The notes under the pieces were generated by a model. The model was given only the letters and a program-made list of their open reading frames with translations, was not told where the DNA came from and did not search any database. Below are positions 1 through 6,248 of a stretch of DNA of 9,039 bases, piece by piece. The number at the start of each line of letters is the position of its first letter. Position 1 is the first letter of the stretch. The stretch spans positions 1-9,039 of the forward strand of contig JANYFF010000088.1 in assembly GCA_025362825.1 (NCBI GenBank), read 5' to 3'. Source of the stretch: Polaromonas sp. (GTDB lineage: Bacteria; Pseudomonadota; Gammaproteobacteria; Burkholderiales; Burkholderiaceae_C). Both the position numbers and the translations under genes were made by a program.

Positions 1-248
1 ACATCAAATACCTCGCCCTGCACAACCCGCACCAGCTTGCCTTGGGGCTGCTGAATTTGATAGTGCAGGCCGCGCAACACATTTTTGACAGAGCGTGAAT
101 GGTTGTCTTGCACAAAGTTGACCTGCCGGCCTATGGCCGCCTCAAATTTGGCTTGATTAAAACTCTCGAAGAAGAAACCTCGTTCATCTCCAAATACCTT
201 GGGCTCGATCAATACAACGTCTGGAATAGCCAGAGGGGTGACTTTCAT
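1..248 (-). CDS. rfbC: dTDP-4-dehydrorhamnose 3,5-epimerase, 3' part cut by the window edge
   Basis: Epimerises C3 and C5 of dTDP-4-keto-6-deoxyglucose, the third step of cytoplasmic dTDP-L-rhamnose synthesis. Only the first 82 complete codons are present; the full protein is normally about 180 residues. The N-terminus has the family's DERGFFFESF stretch (residues 21-30) and then VQDNHSRS and VLRGLHYQ around residues 46-64. His62 in RGLHYQ corresponds to the conserved catalytic base of RmlC cupin enzymes. The ATG at 248-246 overlaps the TGA of rfbA as ATGA, so the two genes are very probably translationally coupled. The Shine-Dalgarno region is weak (a purine-rich GAAAGAAAAAG), which fits coupling. 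The family call is secure; the missing C-terminus cannot be judged. Confidence 0.95.
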   Translation of the reverse strand, partial: MKVTPLAIPDVVLIEPKVFGDERGFFFESFNQAKFEAAIGRQVNFVQDNHSRSVKNVLRGLHYQIQQPQGKLVRVVQGEVFD

Positions 249-1132
249 CAAAATACTTTTTCTTTCAAGACGCGAAGCAGGTACTGCCCGTAGCCGTTTT
301 TGGTGAGGGGTTGCGCGAGCTTTTCAAGCTGGGCGGCGTCAATCCACTGTTGCCGGTATGCAATCTCTTCCGGGCAGGCCACTTTCAGGCCCTGGCGGTT
401 TTCAAGCGTGGCGATAAATTGGCTGGCTTCAAGCAGTGACTCGTGAGTGCCAGTGTCAAGCCAGGCATAGCCCCTGCCCATGATTTCAACATTGAGTTGC
501 CCACGCTCTAGGTAGAGACGGTTCAGGTCTGTGATTTCAAGTTCACCGCGCAGCGATGGTTTGAGGTTATTGGCAAATTCAACCACTTGGCTGTCATAAA
601 AATACAGGCCGGTGACGGCGTAATTTGATTTCGGCCGGGCAGGCTTTTCTTCCAGCGAAAGTACCTTGCCAGTTGCATCAAACTCGGCGACGCCGTAACG
701 CTCCGGGTCGTGCACATGGTACGCAAACACACTAGAACCGCCGGTCCGCGCCATGGCGTTGCCCAACAGCTTGTGAAAGTCGTGGCCATAAAAAATATTA
801 TCGCCAAGTACCAGCGCGCTTGGGGAACCGTCCAGAAACTTTTCACCAATAATGAAGGCTTGGGCCAGGCCGTCAGGGCTGGGCTGCACCGCGTACTGCA
901 GCTTCATACCCCACTGGCTGCCATCGCCCAGCAGCTGCTCAAAGCGTGGCGTGTCTTGTGGCGTGCTGATGATCAGCACTTCGTGGATACCCGCCAGCAT
1001 GAGCGTGCTCAGCGGATAGTAGATCATCGGCTTGTCATATACCGGCAGCAACTGTTTGCTGATGGCCAGCGTCGCAGGATGCAGTCGGGTACCAGAGCCT
1101 CCGGCAAGGATGATGCCTTTGCGTTGTGTCAT
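248..1132 (-). CDS. rfbA: Glucose-1-phosphate thymidylyltransferase (dTDP-glucose pyrophosphorylase)
   Basis: Joins dTTP and glucose-1-phosphate to give dTDP-glucose and pyrophosphate, the entry step to dTDP-L-rhamnose. At 294 residues it has the usual RmlA length. Visible motifs are the nucleotide-binding GGSGTRLHPAT signature (residues 11-21) followed by SKQLLP with Lys26, the metal-binding Asp111 in LGDNIFYG, the EEKP loop near 161-164, and Asp226 in WLDTGTHESLL, the second metal ligand. Nothing essential is missing. It starts 19 bases downstream of the vapC stop and its own stop overlaps the rfbC start. The upstream AGAAG is only a modest ribosome site. It is therefore probably transcribed either by read-through across vapBC or from a promoter I could not pinpoint in that region. 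Confidence 0.97.
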   Translation of the reverse strand: MTQRKGIILAGGSGTRLHPATLAISKQLLPVYDKPMIYYPLSTLMLAGIHEVLIISTPQDTPRFEQLLGDGSQWGMKLQYAVQPSPDGLAQAFIIGEKFLDGSPSALVLGDNIFYGHDFHKLLGNAMARTGGSSVFAYHVHDPERYGVAEFDATGKVLSLEEKPARPKSNYAVTGLYFYDSQVVEFANNLKPSLRGELEITDLNRLYLERGQLNVEIMGRGYAWLDTGTHESLLEASQFIATLENRQGLKVACPEEIAYRQQWIDAAQLEKLAQPLTKNGYGQYLLRVLKEKVF

Positions 1133-1151
1133 TTACTTCTAGAGTGTTGAT

Positions 1152-1523
1152 TTAGTGTTTTGTTTCAGCATGCGCCAAGCCTAGTTCAGCGGCAACCGCA
1201 TTGAGCTTCTTGTCTCTGGTCCAAAGCATTGTGCCTCCCAGGCGGGCGGATGCAAGCAGATGAACGTGCACGTAGCCGATGCCTCGCCCCATCAATTCAT
1301 GCTGATTAATAAAAAACAGCATCTCCTTGTCGGTGCTCACGGGCATTGGGAAAAGGGCTTGCAGCAGGCTCAGCACCTCGACGCGCGAACGCATATTACC
1401 GCAAGCCAGTTCACCCAACACAAATGAATGCATCCCTACTTGCCCTGCTTCCAATGCAGCAGTCAATGCTGCGTCACCATGCCTGAAATGGTCAATCCAG
1501 ACCGAAGTATCTACCAGCATCAT
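1152..1523 (-). CDS. vapC: VapC-type PIN-domain toxin, probably active-site altered
   Basis: PIN-domain ribonuclease of a type II toxin-antitoxin pair; family members cut RNA, often tRNA or rRNA, using three or four acidic residues that hold Mg2+. The 123-residue length is typical. Asp5 in LVDTSVWIDH, Glu38 in VLGELACGN and Asp104 in LWTRDKKL are present. In the third motif, GRGIGYVHVHLLASA (residues 79-93), the family normally has GYVD; here residue 86 is His, encoded by CAC (reverse complement of 1266-1268). Activity may therefore be reduced or lost. Two consecutive ATG codons lie at the start; the first overlaps the vapB stop as ATGA, so translation is coupled to the antitoxin. I am sure of the family but not of the RNA target or of activity. 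Confidence 0.9.
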   Translation of the reverse strand: MMLVDTSVWIDHFRHGDAALTAALEAGQVGMHSFVLGELACGNMRSRVEVLSLLQALFPMPVSTDKEMLFFINQHELMGRGIGYVHVHLLASARLGGTMLWTRDKKLNAVAAELGLAHAETKH

Positions 1524-1717
1524 TCAGAGGCATCCCGACGCCGAGGGATGGCTTGCAACTGGTCTTGTGTGCCCCCAAGCTTGGCGAGGCGAAGCGCGCT
1601 CTCGCGCTGCACCAGTGCCAGCAGCGCTTCACGCAGCAATTGAGTTCGCTCGGTCAAACCGCTCACAAGCTGAGCTTGGGCGAGCAGGTCGTCGTCAAGA
1701 TTGATGGTGGTACGCAT
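1520..1717 (-). CDS. vapB: VapB-type antitoxin, ribbon-helix-helix family
   Basis: Small antitoxin, 65 residues, expected to bind and neutralise VapC with its C-terminus and to bind DNA as a dimer through its N-terminus. The opening MRTTINLDDDLLAQA is the classic start of this ribbon-helix-helix group: a beta strand of alternating residues followed by a helix. The C-terminal half, rich in Arg, Gln and Ala, would contact the toxin. The ATG at 1717-1715 is well supported by this N-terminus, yet no Shine-Dalgarno sequence precedes it; the preceding bases are AAAATATTTT. A leaderless or very short-leader transcript is possible. Two abutting perfect palindromes directly upstream are likely operators for autoregulation. 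It lies between rfbD and rfbA, an unusual place for a toxin-antitoxin pair. Confidence 0.88.
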   Translation of the reverse strand: MRTTINLDDDLLAQAQLVSGLTERTQLLREALLALVQRESALRLAKLGGTQDQLQAIPRRRDASE

Positions 1718-1718
1718 G

Positions 1719-1738
1719 AAAATATTTTTAAACGTTTA
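1719..1738. promoter_or_regulatory. Two abutting 10-bp perfect palindromes, candidate VapBC operator
   Basis: AAAATATTTT (1719-1728) and TAAACGTTTA (1729-1738) are each perfect inverted repeats and touch end to end. They end one base before the vapB start codon. VapB-type ribbon-helix-helix dimers commonly bind paired palindromes in their own promoter, so autoregulatory binding here is a reasonable inference. The block is AT-rich and could also hold the -10 element. I cannot show binding from sequence. Confidence 0.45.
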
Positions 1739-1850
1739 GTGAAGTCTTGCCTGCTTTGTCATGCCGCACCTCAATCAGGTCCGTGGCAGCCCCATCTTGA
1801 ATCCATAGGTTGCGGCTCAGGCCCGCAATAACGATCCAATTTTTTGCCAT
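1728..1850 (-). CDS. Small ORF of 40 codons upstream of vapB, unknown or remnant
   Basis: An ATG-started reading frame at 1850-1848 runs to a TAA at 1730-1728, inside the palindrome block before vapB. The peptide begins MAKNWIVIAGLSRNLWIQDG and continues with an acidic/basic stretch containing ATDLIEVRHDKAG. Its composition looks coding-like rather than random. The hydrophobic WIVIA start followed by SRNLWI faintly recalls the first strand of the Host_attach (baeRF-like) family, which opens with W-V-VAD-SRARI; if so this would be only a truncated N-terminus. There is no clear Shine-Dalgarno sequence. It may be a degraded gene fragment, a leader peptide for vapBC, or chance. No function can be assigned. 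Confidence 0.25.
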   Translation of the reverse strand: MAKNWIVIAGLSRNLWIQDGAATDLIEVRHDKAGKTSLNV

Positions 1851-1874
1851 TGCAACGCAGGGACAATATTTTTA

Positions 1875-1890
1875 CTGCGAAGTGTCGCAG
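1875..1890. repeat. Short perfect hairpin in the rfbD-vapB gap
   Basis: CTGCGA-AGTG-TCGCAG forms a 6-bp stem with a 4-base loop, 32 bases beyond the rfbD stop in the direction of transcription. On the transcribed minus strand it is followed by TAAAAATATT rather than a T run, so it does not look like an intrinsic terminator. It could weaken or mark the 3' end of the rfbBD message, or be incidental. The remaining bases of the 1851-1921 gap show only a small CATCA-AG-TGATG repeat at 1909-1920. Confidence 0.3.
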
Positions 1891-1921
1891 GAGAGCCATC
1901 AATTATGACATCAAGTGATGC

Positions 1922-2815
1922 CTAGTCGAAAACCTCACTTAACATGCGCTCCACCCCCTGTTGCCAGGATGGCAAGCTCAAGCCAAAGGCTTTTTGCAGC
2001 TTGCGCGTATCCAGGCGCGAATTATGTGGTCGCCTCGCAAGCGTCGGGAAAGCACTGCTGGGCACTGCCTCAACCGTCTTTGCCATTATTTTTATAGCTG
2101 CATGCTCAGGTTCTACCTGGGACAAAACGTATTTTGCATAACCATACCAGCTGGTTTCTCCTGCCGCAGCCAAATGATACAAACCCGCATCGTCAGGGGT
2201 CTTCAACACTTGCCGCACGGCAAAAGCGGTTACATCGGCCAATAGCTCCGCGCCCGTCGGTGCACCAAACTGGTCATCGATCACGCTCAAACGCTCGCGT
2301 TCCTGTGCCAGACGCAACATCGTTTTGGCGAAATTGCCGCCACGCGCCGCGTAGACCCAGCTGGTACGAAAAATCAGGTGATTTGGGCAGGCGGCCTGAA
2401 TCAAACGCTCGCCCTCAAGCTTGGTCTGGCCATAGACATTCAACGGTGCCGGAGCATCTGTTTCAAGCCAGGGCCGGCTGCCGCTTCCGTCAAATACATA
2501 GTCGGTGCTGTAGTGCACCAGCAGTGCACCGATGGTTGCCGCTTCCTGTGCCAGCACCTCGGGTGCCAAGGCGTTGATCGTCCGGGCAAGTTCTGGCTCG
2601 CTTTCTGCCCTGTCAACTGCCGTATGGGCGGCGGCATTGACGATGACATCGGGTCTAACCCGCTGCACGGTGGCAGCAATGCCGGTCAGGTTGCTCAGAT
2701 CGCCACACAGCTCCGTACTGTGACGGTCCAGCGCGAAAAGCTCGCCTAGTGGGGCAAGGCTACGTTGCAACTCCCAGCCGACCTGACCTTTCGCACCGAG
2801 TAACAGTATTTTCAA
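1922..2815 (-). CDS. rfbD: dTDP-4-dehydrorhamnose reductase
   Basis: Reduces dTDP-4-keto-L-rhamnose with NAD(P)H to dTDP-L-rhamnose, the last step of the pathway. I place the start at a TTG (2815-2813), giving 297 residues beginning MKILLLGAKGQVGWELQ, the normal length and N-terminus. The Rossmann motif GAKGQVG is at residues 7-13, STDYVFDG at 103-110 with the active-site Thr/Asp, and the catalytic Tyr128-x-x-x-Lys132 in YGQTK. The C-terminal substrate region ends with RRPHNSRLDTRKL near 261-273. AAGGGG a few bases before the TTG, inside the end of rfbB, is a good ribosome site. The TTG overlaps the rfbB TGA as TTGA. An in-frame ATG at 2893 would add 26 residues that are only rfbB read out of frame, so it is rejected. 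Confidence 0.95.
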   Translation of the reverse strand: MKILLLGAKGQVGWELQRSLAPLGELFALDRHSTELCGDLSNLTGIAATVQRVRPDVIVNAAAHTAVDRAESEPELARTINALAPEVLAQEAATIGALLVHYSTDYVFDGSGSRPWLETDAPAPLNVYGQTKLEGERLIQAACPNHLIFRTSWVYAARGGNFAKTMLRLAQERERLSVIDDQFGAPTGAELLADVTAFAVRQVLKTPDDAGLYHLAAAGETSWYGYAKYVLSQVEPEHAAIKIMAKTVEAVPSSAFPTLARRPHNSRLDTRKLQKAFGLSLPSWQQGVERMLSEVFD

Positions 2816-3888
2816 ACCTGCCCCTTTGCGACTGACCCATAGTGCTGCGTCGTCCATTCTTTGTAGGCTCCGCTTTGAACATGGTTTACCCAATCCGGAT
2901 TAGCCAGGTACCACTGCACGGTTTTGCGAATGCCGGTTTCGAAAGTCTCGAAAGGCTTCCAGCCCAGTTCATTACCTATCTTGCTGGCGTCGATGGCATA
3001 GCGCCGGTCATGACCGGGCCGGTCTTTCACATAGGTGATCTGGGTTTTGTAGCCCACACCGTCTAGCCGGGGTTTCAGTTCATCAAGCAACGCGCACACG
3101 GTGTTGACAATGTCGATATTCGGCTTTTCGTTCCAGCCGCCCACGTTGTACACCTCGCCCGGCCTGCCAGCTTCCAGCACACGGCGAATGGCGCTGCAAT
3201 GGTCTTTTACATACAGCCAGTCGCGAATCTGTTGACCGTCACCATAGACTGGCAAGGGCTTGCCTGCCAGCGCGTTGACGAACATCAGCGGAATGAGTTT
3301 TTCAGGGAAGTGAAACGGGCCATAGTTGTTGCTGCAGTTGGTCGTCAGCACCGGCAAGCCATAGGTGTGGTGATAGGCCCGTACAAGGTGGTCACTGGCC
3401 GCCTTGCTGGCCGAATAGGGGCTGTTGGGCTCGTAGCGATGGGTTTCTGTGAAGGCTGGATCACCGGCGCCGAGCGAGCCATAGACCTCGTCGGTAGACA
3501 CATGCAGAAAACGGAAATCATCCTTTGCCTGCGCGGTCAAAGCGCCCCAATGCGCCCGCACGGCCTCAAGCAGGTGAAACGAGCCGACGATGTTGGTCTG
3601 GATGAAATCCTCCGGCCCGTGAATGGACCGGTCAACATGCGACTCGGCTGCAAAATTGACAATGGCCCTTGGCTGGTGCGTAGCCAGCAACTGGCTGACC
3701 AGCGCCGTATCGCCAAAGTCGCCTTTTACAAATATATGGCGCCCGTCGCCCTGCAGGGCCTCCAGGTTTTCAAGATTGCCCGCATACGTAAGGTTATCAA
3801 GATTGACGACTGGCTCGCCCGATTGGGCCAGCCAGTCCAGTACAAAGTTGGCACCAATAAAACCAGCGCCACCGGTCACGAGAAGCAT
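2812..3888 (-). CDS. rfbB: dTDP-glucose 4,6-dehydratase
   Basis: Converts dTDP-glucose to dTDP-4-keto-6-deoxyglucose with bound NAD+, the second step of dTDP-L-rhamnose synthesis. It is an extended short-chain dehydrogenase of 358 residues, the usual size. Seen are the NAD-binding GGAGFIG (6-12), the AAESHVDRS loop (80-88), the catalytic Thr132-Asp133-Glu134 in STDEVYG, Tyr158-x-x-x-Lys162 in YSASK, and NNYGPFHFPEKLIP at 187-200. The ATG at 3888 has a good AAGGA ribosome site just upstream. It is the first gene of the rfb group, and 94 bases separate it from the stop of the acyl-CoA reductase gene on the same strand. Rhamnose made here probably feeds lipopolysaccharide O-antigen or another surface glycan, but no glycosyltransferase is in the window to show which. 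Confidence 0.97.
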   Translation of the reverse strand: MLLVTGGAGFIGANFVLDWLAQSGEPVVNLDNLTYAGNLENLEALQGDGRHIFVKGDFGDTALVSQLLATHQPRAIVNFAAESHVDRSIHGPEDFIQTNIVGSFHLLEAVRAHWGALTAQAKDDFRFLHVSTDEVYGSLGAGDPAFTETHRYEPNSPYSASKAASDHLVRAYHHTYGLPVLTTNCSNNYGPFHFPEKLIPLMFVNALAGKPLPVYGDGQQIRDWLYVKDHCSAIRRVLEAGRPGEVYNVGGWNEKPNIDIVNTVCALLDELKPRLDGVGYKTQITYVKDRPGHDRRYAIDASKIGNELGWKPFETFETGIRKTVQWYLANPDWVNHVQSGAYKEWTTQHYGSVAKGQV

Positions 3889-3927
3889 GAGATTCCTTGT
3901 TTGAGCATGCAGTTAAGCTGCCGCCAA

Positions 3928-3936
3928 ATTATCCCA
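3928..3936 (-). promoter_or_regulatory. Candidate extended -10 promoter for the rfb genes
   Basis: On the minus strand TGG-GATAAT fits an extended -10 (TGn followed by a TATAAT-like hexamer, five of six matching) about 40 bases before the rfbB ATG. The -35 region is poor (TCGGGC at a 17-base spacing), as is common for extended -10 promoters. It is the best candidate in the 94-base gap. No intrinsic terminator for the upstream acyl-CoA reductase gene is seen, so read-through into rfbB is also possible. Confidence 0.35.
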
Positions 3937-3982
3937 TGCCCACGCGGCCTGCCCGATAGCCTCTGAAGGGGGGTCTGCAGCG

Positions 3983-5980
3983 TCAGAAATGTATGCCGCG
4001 CATCATCTGCTGCATGGCCACTGCTTCTGCAGACAACTGCGGTTTGGCGGCCTTCTCGCCTGGCTTGGCGCCTTTGGCCGCGGACGAATCGGGGAACATC
4101 CGGAAGCTGGTGTTCATGGCGATCTGGGCAATGCGTGGCAACAAGGCGTGCAGCACCTGACCAGAAATACCCAGGCGGGTCGCGACGCGAACCGGCTTGA
4201 AAATGCAGGCCTGCGCAATCATGTCGGCTGCTTCCTCAGGCGCCAGCGTCGGCACATTGTTGTACAGATTGGTCGGCGCGATCATGGGCGTACGCACCAG
4301 CGGCATGTTGATGGTGGTGAAGCTAATACCTACGTCCGCAAACTCGCTAGACGCACAACGCGTCCACGCGTCCAGCGCCGCCTTGGAGGCAACATAGGCT
4401 GAAAACCGCGGCGCGTTGGTGAGCACACCGATGGAGCTGATATTGACCACATGACCCTTGCGCTTGGCCGCCATGCCCGGAAGCAGGCCCATAGTCACGC
4501 GCAGGCATCCGAAGTAGTTGAGCTGCATGGTGCGCTCATAGTCATGGAAGCGGTCATAGCTGGCCTCAATCGCCCGGCGAATCGAACGCCCAGCGTTGTT
4601 GATCAGGAAATCGACACCGCCATGGTCGGCAATTAACAGTTTGATAAAGCGGTCACAGTCGGCCATGTCGGCGATATCGGCCGGATAGGCGACGAAGCTG
4701 TAGCCTTTGGCTTTGGCCTCCTTGCAGGCCTCGTCAAGCTTGTCTTGGTCGCGGCCACAAATTAGCGTGATGGCGCCGGCCTCGGCGAATTTATGCGCCG
4801 CCGCCAGTCCAATGCCTGACGAGCCGCCGGTCACCAGCACAACCTTGCCGCCCACCGTGCCGCGCAACGAGCGGTCGATGTGCAGGTCAGGGTCGAGATG
4901 GCGCTCCCAATAATCCCACAGGCGCCATGCGTAGTCCTTCAGGTTCGGGCATTCGATACCCGAGCCCTTGAGCGCGGCCGTCATGTCGCGGCTGTCAAAG
5001 CGTGTGGGGTAGTTGACAAAGGTCAGCATGTCTTCGGGCAGGCCCAGGTCGGCCAGCACGGCATTGCGGATGCGGCGCACCGGCGCCAGCGCCATCAGGC
5101 TCTTTTTGACACTGCGCGGAATAAAGCCGAGCAACGCGGCATTAACGAACAGGTTCATCTTGGGTGCGTGCGCCGCCTTGCTGAAAATATCCAGCACATC
5201 GCCGACGCGGTAACCAACCGGGTCCACCAGGTGAAAGCAGCGCTTGGCAATACCGGTCTTGTGGCTGATGTGGTCCAGGGCATCGACAACAAAATCGACC
5301 GGCACGATGTTGACGCGCCCGCCTTCAAGGCCCACAGCTGGCATCCATGGCGGAAGCAGCTGGCGCATGCGCTGGATCAGCTTGAAGAAATAGTAGGGCC
5401 CGTCAATCTTGTCCATTTCGCCGGTGGTGCTGTCGCCGACAACCATGGCGGGGCGAAACACCGTCCAGGGCACTTTGCACTCCTTGCGGACTATTTTTTC
5501 GCTCTCGTGCTTGGTCCTGAAATAGGGGTGCTCGTAGTTTTCGGCTTCTTCAAACATGTCCTCGCGGAACACGCCTTCATACAGGCCGGCAGCAGCAATG
5601 GACGACACATGGTGAAAATGCCCGGCATCAATCGCCTTTGCAAACTCGACCGTGTTGCGGGTGCCGTCAATGTTCACGGCGATCTGACTTTCCTCGTCTG
5701 CTCCCAGGTCATAGACGGCAGCCAGGTGGTAGAACTGGCCGATCTGGCCCTTGAGTTTTTTTATGTCATCGGTGCTGACACCCAGCTTTTTGCTGGTGAG
5801 GTCGCCATGCACGGCCACAGCACGCGCAGGGCTGACACCCCAATATTCACGCAGGGCAGCGACCTTGCCGGCACTTTCTTTGCGGATCAAAAAGTGAACG
5901 GTTGAGCCTTTTCGTTCCAGCAGCTTTTTCACCAGGCGTTTACCGATGAAGCCCGTGGCTCCGGTGACGAAATAATGCAT
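3983..5980 (-). CDS. Two-domain fatty acyl-CoA reductase (Maqu_2220 type SDR fusion)
   Basis: Predicted NADPH-dependent enzyme reducing fatty acyl-CoA (or acyl-ACP) through the aldehyde to a fatty alcohol. The 665 residues hold two short-chain dehydrogenase domains. Domain 1 (about 1-370) is extended-SDR/male-sterility-like, with GATGFIG at 7-13, HHVSSIAAAGL at 123-133 and Tyr153-x-x-x-Lys157. Domain 2 (about 377-630) is a classical SDR with GGSSGIG at 385-391, NNAG at 461-464, NISSIG at 513-518 and Tyr529-x-x-x-Lys533. Characterised relatives are Marinobacter Maqu_2220 and, for domain 2, Acinetobacter Acr1; I recognise long shared stretches such as HPYFRTKHESEK and FRMFPDSSAA from memory. 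Both catalytic sets look intact. A Lys/Ala/Pro-rich linker lies near 634-648, and the protein ends MMRGIHF. It is divergent from the phasin gene. Chain-length preference cannot be read from the sequence. Confidence 0.9.
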   Translation of the reverse strand: MHYFVTGATGFIGKRLVKKLLERKGSTVHFLIRKESAGKVAALREYWGVSPARAVAVHGDLTSKKLGVSTDDIKKLKGQIGQFYHLAAVYDLGADEESQIAVNIDGTRNTVEFAKAIDAGHFHHVSSIAAAGLYEGVFREDMFEEAENYEHPYFRTKHESEKIVRKECKVPWTVFRPAMVVGDSTTGEMDKIDGPYYFFKLIQRMRQLLPPWMPAVGLEGGRVNIVPVDFVVDALDHISHKTGIAKRCFHLVDPVGYRVGDVLDIFSKAAHAPKMNLFVNAALLGFIPRSVKKSLMALAPVRRIRNAVLADLGLPEDMLTFVNYPTRFDSRDMTAALKGSGIECPNLKDYAWRLWDYWERHLDPDLHIDRSLRGTVGGKVVLVTGGSSGIGLAAAHKFAEAGAITLICGRDQDKLDEACKEAKAKGYSFVAYPADIADMADCDRFIKLLIADHGGVDFLINNAGRSIRRAIEASYDRFHDYERTMQLNYFGCLRVTMGLLPGMAAKRKGHVVNISSIGVLTNAPRFSAYVASKAALDAWTRCASSEFADVGISFTTINMPLVRTPMIAPTNLYNNVPTLAPEEAADMIAQACIFKPVRVATRLGISGQVLHALLPRIAQIAMNTSFRMFPDSSAAKGAKPGEKAAKPQLSAEAVAMQQMMRGIHF

Positions 5981-6117
5981 GTTCTTGGCCCTGTGTTATC
6001 GATTAGCTGTCAATGAAAGTCTGATTCTTGCTTAAAGCCGCGCACTCTTTATTCAGCAAAAACCCGCGCTCACGGCTTGGCAGGCTGCTTTTCCATAGAG
6101 CGGTGCGCCTAGCTTTC

Positions 6118-6123
6118 TAGAAT
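6118..6123 (+). promoter_or_regulatory. Candidate -10 element for the phasin gene
   Basis: TAGAAT matches the -10 consensus at five of six positions, but no good -35 lies 16-19 bases upstream, so this is tentative. It would give a leader of about 120 bases. The 268-base gap between the divergent acyl-CoA reductase and phasin genes (5981-6248) also holds a CTAG-CTTT-CTAG repeat (6109-6120, overlapping this site), GCGC-GAA-GCGC (6143-6153), and a C-rich tract described separately. For the minus-strand gene, TTGCTG and TTTAAG spaced by 17 bases (about 6030-6058) are a weak promoter candidate. Confidence 0.2.
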
Positions 6124-6200
6124 CCGGCACCTAAACGTTAGGGCGCGAAGCGCTTACATTTCCGTTGGTGCACGGCACGTTAGTCTTGCCGTCAAATTCT

Positions 6201-6228
6201 CCCTCACCCATCACCCCACCCTCACCCC
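6201..6228. repeat. C-rich leader tract; G-quadruplex-capable on the minus strand
   Basis: The plus strand reads as runs of C (CCC, CCC, CCCC, CCC, CCCC) separated by one to four bases, and contains the 9-base direct repeat CCCTCACCC at 6201-6209 and 6219-6227. The minus strand therefore has five runs of three or four G with loops TGA, T, TGAT and TGA, satisfying the usual G-quadruplex rule. It ends 20 bases before the phasin ATG. In the phasin mRNA the tract would be C-rich and largely unstructured. A role is inference only. Confidence 0.5.
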
Positions 6229-6248
6229 TATTTCCGTCTGGAATCACC

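Noticed and set aside
1327..1831. Overlapping plus-strand ORFs opposite vapBC
   Set aside because: Antisense to the vapB/vapC pair, whose motifs and ATGA overlap are convincing.
1875..1890. Hairpin after rfbD as an intrinsic terminator
   Set aside because: Short stem and an A-rich, not T-rich, tail on the transcribed strand; kept only as a repeat feature.
3199..3966. Plus-strand ORF of 255 codons opposite rfbB
   Set aside because: Antisense shadow of rfbB; no motif and no ribosome site worth noting.
3962..3986. TCTGA/TCAGA inverted repeat at the end of the acyl-CoA reductase gene as a terminator
   Set aside because: The stem is only 5 bp with a 15-base loop, overlaps the stop codon and lacks a T run.
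4880..5905. Long plus-strand ORF of 341 codons opposite the acyl-CoA reductase gene
   Set aside because: It mirrors the well-supported reductase; its translation is His/Gln/Val-rich without motifs, typical of antisense frames in GC-rich genes.
6165..6248. TTG-started N-terminal extension of the phasin
   Set aside because: The extra 28 residues are Pro/Ser-rich products of the C-rich leader and precede the natural phasin N-terminus at the ATG at 6249.
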